Source: Hanleya hanleyi (taxonomy: Eukaryota; Mollusca; Polyplacophora; Lepidopleurida; Hanleyidae). Taken from it: DNA of 64,000 nucleotides. Below, piece after piece: positions 55,215 to 64,000 of this stretch. Positions within the stretch are counted from its first letter, which is position 1, and each line of letters opens with the position of its first letter. The stretch spans positions 47,372-111,371 of the forward strand of contig JAVTVY010025229.1 in NCBI GenBank assembly GCA_036873755.1, in the 5' to 3' direction. A program made the position numbers and the translations under genes. Under the pieces are notes generated by a model. That model saw nothing but the letters and a program-made list of their open reading frames with translations, was not told the DNA's origin and did not search any database.

Positions 55215-56170
55215 TATCGAAACGTAATCATCCCTACCCCCATTCCTTGTTTTTTTTTGTTACTCAGAGAGCATTGCAAGAAGGCATCATGCCACCTTTC
55301 TCATCACCATAGACGTCAACACCTGGTTCCAAACAAATACGTCATGCTATCATGGTCTTAAATACACACATCAAGAAAAAGTAACAATATACCCTTGGAA
55401 AATTACAACAAAAAATCCAGAGAAAAAATACTTCGACGATGATAATAACGACATAGTGACACCAACATTGAAGATAATCGGAATCGGATAGCTTTATCCG
55501 AATGATCCGTTCACAAACTCAATATGTGGTAAATTTTATGGAGTTAGGATTGTGGAACAATAAAATATTAGAACGTAATCACCCCTACCCCTAATTCGGC
55601 TTCATATTTCTCATGCTCTGGTGCCGTTAAACATGGCTATGCCGCATCCCTGAAGTGCATATTAGATGGTTACACCAGGTCTAGAATTAACTGAGAGACA
55701 ACTATCTTTCACAAATGCAAATCAGGCTGAATGCAAAAAGAGTTGCTGCAACTGTAAAACAAAAAATCAAGTCTCATTTCTAAAAAAATCGAGAAAAATG
55801 TACGCTCCAAGTTATGACGTCATCATGACGTCAAAAACGTAACGTGAATTACTTTATCTAATAGAACATTATTCTAAGGTCAGGTATGGGAAGTTACAGA
55901 GAGTTTAGTGCAAGAATAAAAAAGTTATACGTTCATAAATACCCCTACCCCCATCTTAGAGTTAATTTTGTCTTGTTCAGACAGCGGCAAAAAAAATGCA
56001 TGCTGTGAACTTAGGCACCACCGTAGATGCCTACATCAGGTCTAGAACTGACCAACAGATGATACTCGTTCATAAACAGTGGTCAAACTAAATCTACGCG
56101 GGGGGTGCTACGAAAACCTTATTTAGACCCCTTTTTGCGATTTGGCTACCGGACTATATGTAGATTTGCG
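55215..56170 (-). repeat. Right arm of the foldback-like inverted array
   Basis: Three inverted units with CCCTACCCCCATTCC (55228), CCCCTACCCCTAATTCGGC (55585) and ACCCCTACCCCCATCTT (55937), about 355-360 bp apart. CCAGGTCTAGAATTAACTGA and CAGGTCTAGAACTGACCAAC end successive units. The arm closes with CTACGCGGGGGGTGCTACG and TTTGGCTACCGGACTAT at 56098-56155, the inverse of the left arm's start. Between the arms lie about 3.1 kb of mixed repeats. Confidence 0.7.
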
Positions 56171-56719
56171 GGGGTCGCGGATGTGAAGAAACTAATTTTT
56201 ACACAGTTAACCATCTAACAATGGTCTATCGTTGGTGGTCCACAGAATAATTGCGCCGTATTATTCATAATACAGTGGTTACACCGAAGAAAAAAATATA
56301 TGACAGGGCGGCAAGGAGTATTTTGTGTATATTAGCCAAACCGGAATTCCTAGATCCGGATCGGAACAGATTCATGCAGAAGTTTCGAACTACTATATGA
56401 TAAACCAAACTTACGTGTTCAGCTATGTATGTTGATTGTAAGCTATGGCGAGTAGGGCCTACAGATGCATGTACATTACACTGTAACTATAAAATTGACA
56501 GGACAATGGGAAGGCTCTGCCTGTATTAGCTTTATGGATATCTCAATCGGAGCTAATTGACACTGACATCGTATTCTCGGATAATCAGTTCGTTTCCGAG
56601 TTAACATTTACTTAATATATCATGTATACATAGGACTAGGATAGTGATAGGTGGAATCTCATATATTAGACTGGAAACATAATGGAGGCAATATATTACT
56701 TACAACGTCAATGGTGAAC
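56171..56719. other. No gene recognised; expected LINE ORF2 is absent
   Basis: This would be the start of ORF2 downstream of the minus-strand ORF1, but no endonuclease or reverse transcriptase motif is visible. The sequence is AT-rich. Confidence 0.4.
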
Positions 56720-57794
56720 TCAGTAATCCTCGGGATTAATTCCCCAACTATTCCTCATACCATGTCTAGGCGTTGAGCTGCCAACTCGTCGTTGCTGCTG
56801 AGGTGTTGGTCTGTCAAGTTGATCTAAGTCACTATCGCAGGTAATCAGCTGAGGTATGATGGTTCCACTCAATTTGACATATATTCGTCCATTATGGGAC
56901 CAGGCGGAGTCTATATGATCCACAGCGGTAGATCTGTTCACAGCTCTCATGAGCAAGGCCTGGTTGGCACGAGTCAGGTCCTCGCGGGTGACAATGCCCG
57001 TGCCTTTAAGTTGTCGCCTTTTCGCTATTGTTTCGATCTTGTGGCGCCGGCTAATGAATTTGACAATAATTGGCCTAGGCCTGTCCTCTGGAATTTTTTC
57101 CGACTCGTTGGGCTACGTCTATATCTGTTTTTGATATTTTCATTTGCAGATTTTCAGTCAGAAGTTTGGTCGCCTTGTTTGCACAGTCGTCCCACGTTTC
57201 TCCTGGTGTGTCGCCTCCTAGACCCCATATACGTACACTGGCCAGCCGGGTGTATTGTTCTAGCTCATTAGATTTAGCCTGAACCTCTCGGGAAATCTCG
57301 ACAGCGTGTGTGGCCTTTTCCTCGGACCTCTCTAATTGGGAATTAGCCTTTTCTGAGTTCTTCTTTCAAGCGTTTGTTTTCGCTGACCAGATCATGCACG
57401 TCACATTCAAGAATCTCTACGCGTTTCGTAAATTGTTGCGTGATTTCATCTCTAACTTCCAACAAAATTTTTTCCAGCTCCAATTTCGTAATAGATCTAT
57501 TATATTCGTCCTTTATGACCATGGATTGTTTTAATGAGGCCAGCTGAGCGTTTATGTCCTTGAACATGTCGACCACATCAAGAGCCTCACCTGATTTGTC
57601 ACTCGCCCCTTCCATTGTTTCGTTCAAACTGCTGTCAGTTTCAGTGTTCAGTTTATTCAGTTTTTTTTTCAATCTCTTGGCCCGATTTCTTTCAGCTTGG
57701 ACATACCCTCGTGCAATAAACTACTGTCAGTTAAACTACTTGTAGATGACAATAATCTTCTCTTAAACCCCGAATTCTTTGAATGTCCCGGCAT
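56720..57794 (-). pseudogene. LINE ORF1 protein (coiled coil, RRM, C-terminal domain)
   Basis: Starting at MPGHSKNSGF (57794), pieces in three phases give one ORF1 protein: a Ser-rich start; a coiled coil (57660-57345; VVDMFKDINAQLASLKQSM, then LELEKILLEVRDEI and ECDVHDLVSENKRLKEEL); after a shift at about 57340, further coiled coil and SVRIWGLGGDTPGETWDDCA (RRM start) and DIDVAQRVGK; after a shift near 57080, RPRPIIVKFISRR, GTGIVTREDLTRANQALL and the C-terminal NGRIYVKLSG, ending at TGA 56720. This layout is that of L1-like ORF1 proteins (Transposase_22 family), which trimerise and coat element RNA. Only two or three one-base breaks interrupt about 350 codons. No ORF2 follows. Confidence 0.8.
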
Positions 57795-58109
57795 ATTACA
57801 TTTCTTACTTCGAACTATGGGCTGGCGATTCAAACATGGCGCGGGATCCAGTTGAGTATTCACCACAACATCGAGATTTGTTACGTATTATTCAGCCAAG
57901 GTGAAAGAGATTTTCATCAAATAGTCGTTTGCTAATATCACCAGCCTTTCATCCACATGTATACCTGTTTATACAACCATAAATTGGGTGTGATATGATA
58001 GATCGGCTGATATTCCCCGGAGCCCTTTTCAATGGCTCGCCATTCCCCCATAAATGCTATGTATACTCATTGAAACCGTTCTGAAACACTGATCCCCTGC
58101 TTGTTCAGA
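57795..58109. other. No gene; possible LINE 5' leader
   Basis: It lies upstream of the ORF1 start on the minus strand, so it could be its leader. No motif is seen. Confidence 0.3.
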
Positions 58110-60335
58110 GTTGTAGCTATTACTTGGACTATCTCAGCTTTCTTAGTCTGACCAGCTGTAATCCTAACTTCTCAGTTATGAAGGTCTTCAAATCCCCAAT
58201 TGGCCTCTTTCCCAGAGACTCGTTGTCTCGCTCAAGGAGAGATTTCTGGTTATCCTTTTCTTTTTGTTTTTTCCTATCTATGAAGTCTTTAATCTCAATC
58301 TCAGTATTACCTATCAAATTGCACACCTGTGCTAACATCCCCGGTCCATTTAAAGTTTTTCCTGCTCTGATAACGTGTACTGAAGATTCCTACTTTGGCA
58401 GGTAAAACTCTGGAACGGTCAGCCAAAAATGGCAATGCTTGCCCACGATGTTCAAGCTGTTTTACTGGCTGCTGATTTTATTGTAGGGAAGATAATGGTA
58501 TTGTGGAAGTCTATCAACATCAGTAATCGCCTGCAACTCAAAACCTCTCACTGCCTCGCCTGCCCAAGAATCGTCAGCACGATATATAGTAAAAGTGTTC
58601 GGTAAATGTTCTGTTTTGGGTCATGACAGGCATTATAAATGCTGATCGTATCTAATGTCTTCGTCCGTAAACCGTACAAAGACTGCAATCTACGCCAAGT
58701 GAGTCCACATGATTGCAAGTTGGTTTCTAAACGATGGTCAGTAGTATCTTTCTTGAGAAAGCTGCGAAGTTTCTTCTCAAATGTTGGAGGGAAAACCCAG
58801 TCTCTCTTATCTTGAGCTCTGCACGACTGGAGGGGGGTACTGAGCATACTCTGTTCCTGTCAGCCGTTTAACTGCATATGCTGCAGCAACATTCATGTTG
58901 TCTTTCATCTTTTCGGAATCAAAAAATCCTGCTGTACTCTCACTGGCATGAATTTGATGGGAGTTGATTAAGTGCCCTGTTTTCACAGGTATGCACTCTT
59001 TCTACAGATGCAACTTTTGAGTCATTTTCGGCAAATGAGAGTTTTCAGTTTATCTAGGACAAGGATCCACTTCAAGATGAAGCAACATAATTTTGTCAGC
59101 TGTTTTTGAGGGCGATCATCTCCACCATCATCTACAGTTACCAGGAGGCTTGTGATGAATTTCTCGTTCTTGATGAAATACTCATTACAGCGGTCATGAG
59201 ACAGGACGAATAATAGTTGGCTATATAACGGACATAGCTTTCTGCTTCGAAGAAGGGACAGCCCAGGACCGGAAACTTTTGTTTTTGTGATCGGTAGTCC
59301 ATCAATTTCAGTGATTACGGTGTCTTTGTCGCCTACATTCGAACATTCAACAAACTGGCAAGTAGTACGTGTCGGAGCTCGCTGATTGGACCTCTCCCAG
59401 CCGTGATCGCTTTCCTGTATCTTGACCCATGATTTGGATGGTCTTTGTACTGCTTCGATATCACATTGAACTCTGGCCTTATTGTCCCAGGTAACGATGC
59501 TGTCTGCAGGAGTGCCAGAAGAAAAATCCTCAATAGAACAAAATATGCTTGTTTTAGTCTCGGGTGCTTCAATGAAATGTCTGCCATTTTTCATGTTGAA
59601 GTCTCCTAGCCAGGTATGTGTTGTTCAAGTTTTTGGTGTATGTATAGGCAGTTGAAAGCCCAATTGGAATGTCATAAAGCTGTTGAACGATGCTGATACA
59701 CCGTCGCATAGCTAACCAACGATTCTCCACGAATACGGTTTCGTGTATCATTTGGGGATGTGAACGAAGCACTTCACCAGCACTATCAAACAATGACCAC
59801 ATGATGGATGCGAGTTTGGGATTACTTTTACAGAAGACTGATCTGCCACTGCCAGGCAATCGAACTGACAACTGTCTCTCTTTGAATTTGACTCTTTTTT
59901 TGTTTTCCCTGTGCCTTGTCAGTTCATTAATGTACTCCTCGTCAACTTCTGTGCATTGTTCATTGATCTCCTAGAAAAGGAAATATCGTCCAAGCGTCGT
60001 TTTACCATATTTTCAGTCGACGTAATTTTTGATATTTGAAGTTATACGGTCTGCTTCTGGGGCTAGTTTAATCAATCCAGCAAGTTTTTCATCAACATAC
60101 TCTTCAACGAGCTCTTCTTTTTTCGGTCATTCAAGGTCACCAATCAGGTTTGCCCATTGCACACTTTTTTAACTTCTTAATCACAAATGCCTTCAGAGAA
60201 TTTTGGACAGGTTTGTATACAATAATCAAGGGTAGATTTCTTTAGAAATGGTCTCTTTCTTCAGAGGACCGGTACACAAATTTTGCCAGACTCCGCATAG
60301 CAGGCGGGTAAATACTTGTACTGTGTTAGGCACCG
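58110..60335 (-). pseudogene. Broken long gene of unknown function, C-terminal part
   Basis: Minus-strand pieces in several phases form one coherent protein of about 650-700 codons. From the N-terminal side: LCGVWQNLCTGPLKKETISK (about 60290-60230); VEEYVDEKLAGLIKLAPEAD; EINEQCTEVDEEYINELT; a block ending GSGRSVFC and ETVFVENRWLAMRRCISIVQ; a region with KNGRHFIEAPETKTSIFCSI (59590); SWVKIQESDHGW; FVLSHDRCNEYFIKNEKFIT and VTVDDGGDDRPQKQLTKLCC; RVHTCENRAL; WVFPPTFEKKLRSFLKK; LYGLRTKTLDTISIYNACHD; FELQAITDVDRLPQYHYLPY; and a Lys/Glu-rich end near 58130. I do not recognise a named domain; no DDE, RT or YR motif is seen. At least six frame changes or stops show it is dead. Its N-terminal continuation is at 63670-64000. 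It may be a mobile-element cargo gene or a multi-copy host gene. Confidence 0.6.
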
Positions 60336-60668
60336 TTTCCAATTATCGTTCGCGAATGAATCGTTTATTTCGTCAAATTTTCTCGAAGTCGCGATTTTCC
60401 AAGGCGCGAGGGAATGGGGTTTTTTCTTCAAAATAAACGATTCATTCGCGATCGCTGTTCGAATGGGTTTTTTTCTGTTGGCAATCGTTTTTCAATCGAG
60501 AAAATTCTCGCGAATAAAAAGCGATATCGCGATTCAATCGCCTTTTAATCGAGAAAATATAAACGATTGAAAAAAAACGATTGAGGATTATAGCCGAAAG
60601 TAGTACGCCATTGGTTCAGCCTGACTGACCCGCATACACGTTCGAGTTTCTAACACTTCAGTCAGACT

Positions 60669-60675
60669 ATATAAA
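60669..60675 (+). promoter_or_regulatory. TATA-like word inside the inserted element
   Basis: TATATAAAG lies about 75 bp inside the CpG-rich left end, followed by a pyrimidine-rich stretch (TTTTTTCTTCTTCC). It could be a promoter of the element, but no convincing frame follows. Confidence 0.2.
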
Positions 60676-61065
60676 GTTCGATCATTTTTTCTTCTTCCTT
60701 TTCCATTCTTTGCCTAGTGTGTGTAAAACTATAGCGTGTTTCTGTACAGTTGGTGGTTATATAGATACGATGGGGATATTGAAAGAAATTGGAAAAAAAT
60801 ATCTATATATATACATAGGAATAATGGTTATGCATATAATTATAACTTCATATTTACATATATTTTGTACGGGACACAGGCCCCGATATGGTCAGATTGG
60901 GTCATTTGCACTTGCAATTTCGTCTATTATTTTGGGTATTTCTGTGTTTTAAAGCTGGTATCATTCCAGATTTCTTGTGTAGTATTTTTCGTGAACGTTT
61001 TTGGCATCTGTGCGGGCTGAAATTTTGAGTTGATTCATCAGATTTTCGCTGTACGCGTGGTTTTT

Positions 61066-61092
61066 ACCCCTCAGCCCATAGGGCTGTGGGGT
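61066..61092. repeat. Terminal-type hairpin, second example
   Basis: ACCCCTCAGCCC/GGGCTGTGGGGT pairs at 11 of 12 positions around ATA. It is preceded by TTTTT and followed by GTACGTACGTCCGTCCG, the mirror image of the layout at 35340-35400. Confidence 0.75.
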
Positions 61093-61109
61093 CTTGTCGT
61101 TGCCATGTA

Positions 61110-61136
61110 CGTACGTCCGTCCGTCCGTCCGTCCGT
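61110..61136. repeat. Short GTAC/GTCC microsatellite
   Basis: GTACGTACGTCCGTCCGTCC continues for two more GTCC units. In mirror form the same word family (ACGGATGTACGAACAGACGG) stands before the hairpin at 35366. Confidence 0.85.
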
Positions 61137-61515
61137 CAACATGTTCTTGTCCGCTGAATATCTGCAGATCTATGAAGTCGGGCCTGACCAAACTTTGGTG
61201 AGAGCTTCCTGAATGTTGAATGATGAAATGATTAGATTTTCAGATGGCTATGATGATTTCATGATTTTTAATTTTTTTTTTATTATTTATTGATGACTCA
61301 GCTTTTGCACTGTTATCTATGCCCATCAACATGTTCTTGTCCGCTGAATATCTGCAGATCTATCAAGTCGGGCCTGACAAAACTTTGGTGAGAGCTTCCT
61401 GAATGTTGAATGATGAAATGATTAGATTTTCAGATGGCTATGATGATTTCATGATTTTTAATTTTTCTTTTTTTTTATTTATTGATGGCTTAGCTTTTGC
61501 ACTTTTATCTTTTAT
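61137..61515 (+). repeat. Tandem duplication, two units of 190 bp
   Basis: ATGTTCTTGTCCGCTGAATA starts at 61141 and 61331; the two units agree almost base for base through TTATTTATTGATG.CT.AGCTTTTGCAC. The few differences (ATGAAGTC against ATCAAGTC, length of the T run) imply a fairly recent duplication. The minus frame at 60961-61191 comes from this repeat and is not a gene. Confidence 0.9.
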
Positions 61516-63414
61516 CCCGGGAACCCTTGGTTGCATGTTTCAGTGTGAATTTTGAAGGTTCCCTGATACAAGAAAGCCTGGTCCATTCAAGATTCTCATT
61601 GAATGAAGGACAACATTTTTCTTTAATTTTGCTATTAAATCATTCTATTCTATATCATATGATTTATCCTAAAACTTTTGCATGAACCATATTTGTGTCC
61701 ACACATATAACTGATACAACATAATGCTTCAATTTTTGTCACCAAACATGTTACTGTACCTTGGAAATTATTTAAAACGAGTGATTAGGAGAGCCCATTT
61801 TTAGCCTGACTCTGGGCAATTTTGAACCAGTTTGCATATCTGGAGCTTATGTCCCCCCCCCTCCCCAATAATGATAAGGGTGGGCCTGTGTCAATCAGTG
61901 TGTTTACTTGTTATCACACTTGTGCAATGCATAAATTGCCACTAACAGAGCTACACTTTCTTGTATGCTGTAATCCCAGCACACCACTCACGTGAAACCG
62001 AAGTCTGTTATATACGGTATTCAGGGATTTTTTGCAGGTTCTGATCCCTAACTCCCAGTTCCTTTTCATAATTCATTATTGAGGGTCCAATTTTTTAAAG
62101 TGAATTTCGGCGCAAAGAGCCTGTGATCAGTCACAAAAGAGAGGTTTATTAACATGAAATTCAATATCCAGCTATGCAATCGGATCGATATTGAGGCTCC
62201 CAGAAGCTTTTTCCAGGAGTATTTCCTTCAGAAATCCTTTCAAATTGAACAACAACAACACTTTCGTTTTTTGTTTCATTTGAGTTTTGGGCACCCATAT
62301 GTTTTCTGAAACTAAATTGGCTCTAGATGCAGCCCTGATCCTACTTGACTGAAAAAAAGCAGGCCGAGGGGTCCACGCACCTTTTAGGTGCTTGCCTGCA
62401 ATTCATGTTTGTCCTACGATCACCATTTTCCTTGTGTAGATAGATGGCGCTGTATTGAATATAACATTGTCATACGGGCCTTTTGAGTCTTCGCAAGCAC
62501 TTAATTATTAATATATAGCGCGGGCTATTTGTAAAAAATTTCACAACTGCTTAATCCAGTAACAGATGAAATTATATAATATTCAGTTGGTTTTTGGCTT
62601 GAGATTCCCTTTGGAATCATTCATAGTTCATTTATCAAAATATAAAATTAAAATAAAAAGTATTGTACATATGCGAATCCAACCGTTATATGCGATTCAA
62701 TCAAAAAGATTTGTATTTGATATAAATATGAAATCACTGCCGCGAATATTCTTATAATCAATAAAATTAACTTGATGGTGATTTTTTGAACTTATTCACA
62801 TCTCAATAGTTTAAAAACTGTACCAAAACATGAATGGATACCCTTTCCTAATGTATGTTTTACTGTAACAAAATATACATATTTAATTACACTATTTTTC
62901 ACCTTAATTAACCTAGAAATTCTCGGCTGGAGGGCTAAGCTGTTCTGGGTTATCGCCATGCGCCCATTCACACCTCTATCAAGCCTGTGCCGTAATCATT
63001 CTGATAATGCAATCAACGAACTCAAATCCACTTATGACCTGTACCCGGTATTTACGAAACAAGATATTGTGACCATCATCCTGTATCATTAATACATTGT
63101 CGACTCACGCGATTATTGAATAAACATGTAATTTTGTCATTTACGCTTCGCCAGAGTAAATCTGAGCGCGAACGTCACAGGAAGCATGTTACAGGAATAT
63201 GAAAAGATATTTCCAGCATACGCCCTACTTCGGCTTGTAGGAGACTATAGATCGTGAATCATATATATTATTCGGTTATCTTACGCATTTATACAGTATA
63301 GTATATTAATATAGGTTTTTCCATCGACAAATCCGCAATCAACATTACATGTAGTTCCCAGTTCGCGGATAGAGCGGCGTACGACGGCAACACGGCCTAT
63401 ATGTCAAATATCAC
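61516..63414. other. Interior of the inserted element, no gene recognised
   Basis: AT-rich; a C run at 61856-61865. No transposase motif in any frame. A short plus frame at 62566-62757 is low-complexity. Confidence 0.35.
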
Positions 63415-63664
63415 TCCGCCTCACGATTCTCTCGCGCCTTGAAAAAAACGATTCTCTCGCGATTGAAGATTCGCGATCAAGAACGGATCGCGCATGGGTA
63501 AACGATTCAAAAACGATATCGCGAGAGAATGGTTTTTCCAGAAAAGGTTCAATCGTTTTTTCTCATTTTTTTTCTCGATATCCTCGCGACTGATTCGCGA
63601 TTGATCGTTTTTCAATCGAGAAAATTGAAGAAAAATCGCGACTGAAGAAAAAACGATTAATGGA

Positions 63665-64000
63665 AACGATCCCTTAAGACATCAAGTTTTATGGCAACAG
63701 GCTCGGCAATGATTTGTTGCACAGTTTCTTCTGGTACACCAGACGCCCTTAATTCGACAATCAGTAATTCCTGTCCATATACATCTCATAGGACCTTCAA
63801 CTGCACACATTGACGCATTGTTTCTACTCTGTTTTTCTGCAACTGCTAGTAGACTGCAAGCCATAATTCTGGTCTATGCTCAAAGCCATGTTATTTGCTT
63901 TTCTCAACAGCACCTTAACCGCTTCTGTCCAACATCTTTCACATGCACGGAGGTCATACCACATCGATTTTTTTCTCTGCCAGAGCTCTTCTACCTCTTT
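63665..64000 (-). pseudogene. Broken long gene of unknown function, N-terminal side
   Basis: Minus-strand reading from the window edge: EVEELWQRKKSMWYDLRACE, RCWTEAVKVLLRK, NYGLQSTSSCRKTE, then after stops and shifts VYGQELL- and VPEETVQQIIAEPVA-like codons and KLDVLRDRF at about 63690-63665. This is directly next to the CpG-rich element end, and the protein continues in the same direction at 60335. A CxxC pair (ACERCW) is visible. The beginning of the gene is outside the window. The 60-codon frame 63682-63864 is a shifted shadow of it. Confidence 0.5.

Larger units (their letters stand above)
60336..63662. mobile_element. Inserted element with CpG-rich terminal regions
   Basis: About 3.3 kb separates two parts of one minus-strand pseudogene. 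Its outer ends are inverted: GTTTCCAATTATCGTTCGCG at the left and, reversed, GTTTCCATTAATCGTTTTTTC at the right. Inside each end, about 250 bp (60345-60595 and 63415-63660) are packed with TCGCGAATCG-, TTTTTCAATCGAGAAAA- and CGATATCGCG-like words, far richer in CpG than the surroundings. No transposase is visible between them, so it is probably non-autonomous. I could not define a target-site duplication. Confidence 0.6.

Noticed and set aside
56894..57534. Plus-strand proteins at 56.9-57.5 kb
   Set aside because: They are the reverse of the LINE ORF1, whose minus-strand reading shows the expected coiled coil and RRM.
61137..61515. LTR pair
   Set aside because: The 190 bp units are directly adjacent with nothing between them, so this is a tandem duplication rather than terminal repeats.
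1..64000. Prokaryotic, phage or plasmid origin
   Set aside because: No long packed genes or Shine-Dalgarno-spaced operons; SINEs, LINEs, PLE, Crypton and 5S-derived repeats all point to an animal nuclear genome.

Overview
This window looks like repeat-dominated nuclear DNA of an invertebrate, most likely a mollusc and possibly a gastropod. Reasons: no operon structure or bacterial gene signals; AT-rich sequence with short, broken reading frames; tRNA-derived SINEs carrying the central domain common in molluscs; LINE 3' tails ending in TC runs preceded by a GCGACGTTAAA-type motif, which also occur inverted in short SINE-like pieces; and a Penelope-like retroelement with permuted domains of the type described from many invertebrates. 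I see no convincing complete host gene. The best small candidate is a TATA-box-preceded 54-codon ORF with a signal peptide at 7457-7621.

Layout. 0-3.5 kb: pyrimidine-rich low-complexity DNA, LINE/SINE tails, and the 3' end of an RNase H-bearing LINE. 3.8-6.3 kb: four tandem units of about 600 bp. 6.8-13.3 kb: dispersed repeats (called D, E and F here) and the small secreted ORF. 13.6-17.7 kb: a second LINE 3' end followed by family B repeats. 18.5-26.8 kb: a second copy of E, a SINE, a Tc1 fragment, family C, a 5S rRNA-derived sequence and more D. 27.6-29.7 kb: a broken Crypton-type tyrosine recombinase interrupted by a family A repeat. 31.4-35.4 kb: an older array of about 140-150 bp units, split by a 5.75-unit array of a 509 bp repeat (family A). 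36.4-44.1 kb: a nest of Penelope-like element (PLE) copies, the best at 39.8-43.9 kb with 482 bp direct pseudo-LTRs. 44-50 kb: decayed pseudo-LTRs, minisatellites and two SINEs. 50.1-56.2 kb: a foldback-like structure of inverted tandem arrays around a mosaic. 56.7-57.8 kb: a LINE ORF1. 58.1-64 kb: a broken long gene of unknown function on the minus strand, split by a 3.3 kb element with CpG-rich ends.

The most interesting signal is a roughly 90-107 nt core that occurs more than 20 times in otherwise different repeats: the PLE pseudo-LTR, the 509 bp tandem family A, and families B and C. Each full core can fold into a closing stem plus three hairpins. Between families the stems change sequence but keep pairing; for example, one seven-pair stem reads CAGGTAC/GTACCTG, CAGTCAC/GTGACTG or CAGCTGC/GCGGCTG. 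In the PLE it begins three bases after the reverse transcriptase stop codon. The core-bearing families tend to sit as tandem dimers or arrays of about 400-510 bp units. I propose, as inference only, that it is a structured RNA module of the PLE that non-autonomous partner repeats have kept, perhaps for reverse transcriptase recognition or for RNA processing as in retrozymes.

The parts relate to each other mostly as parasites of parasites: repeats inserted into repeats, with autonomous elements (PLE, LINE, Crypton, Tc1) all present only as broken copies. Repeat family letters A to F are labels made up for this answer.
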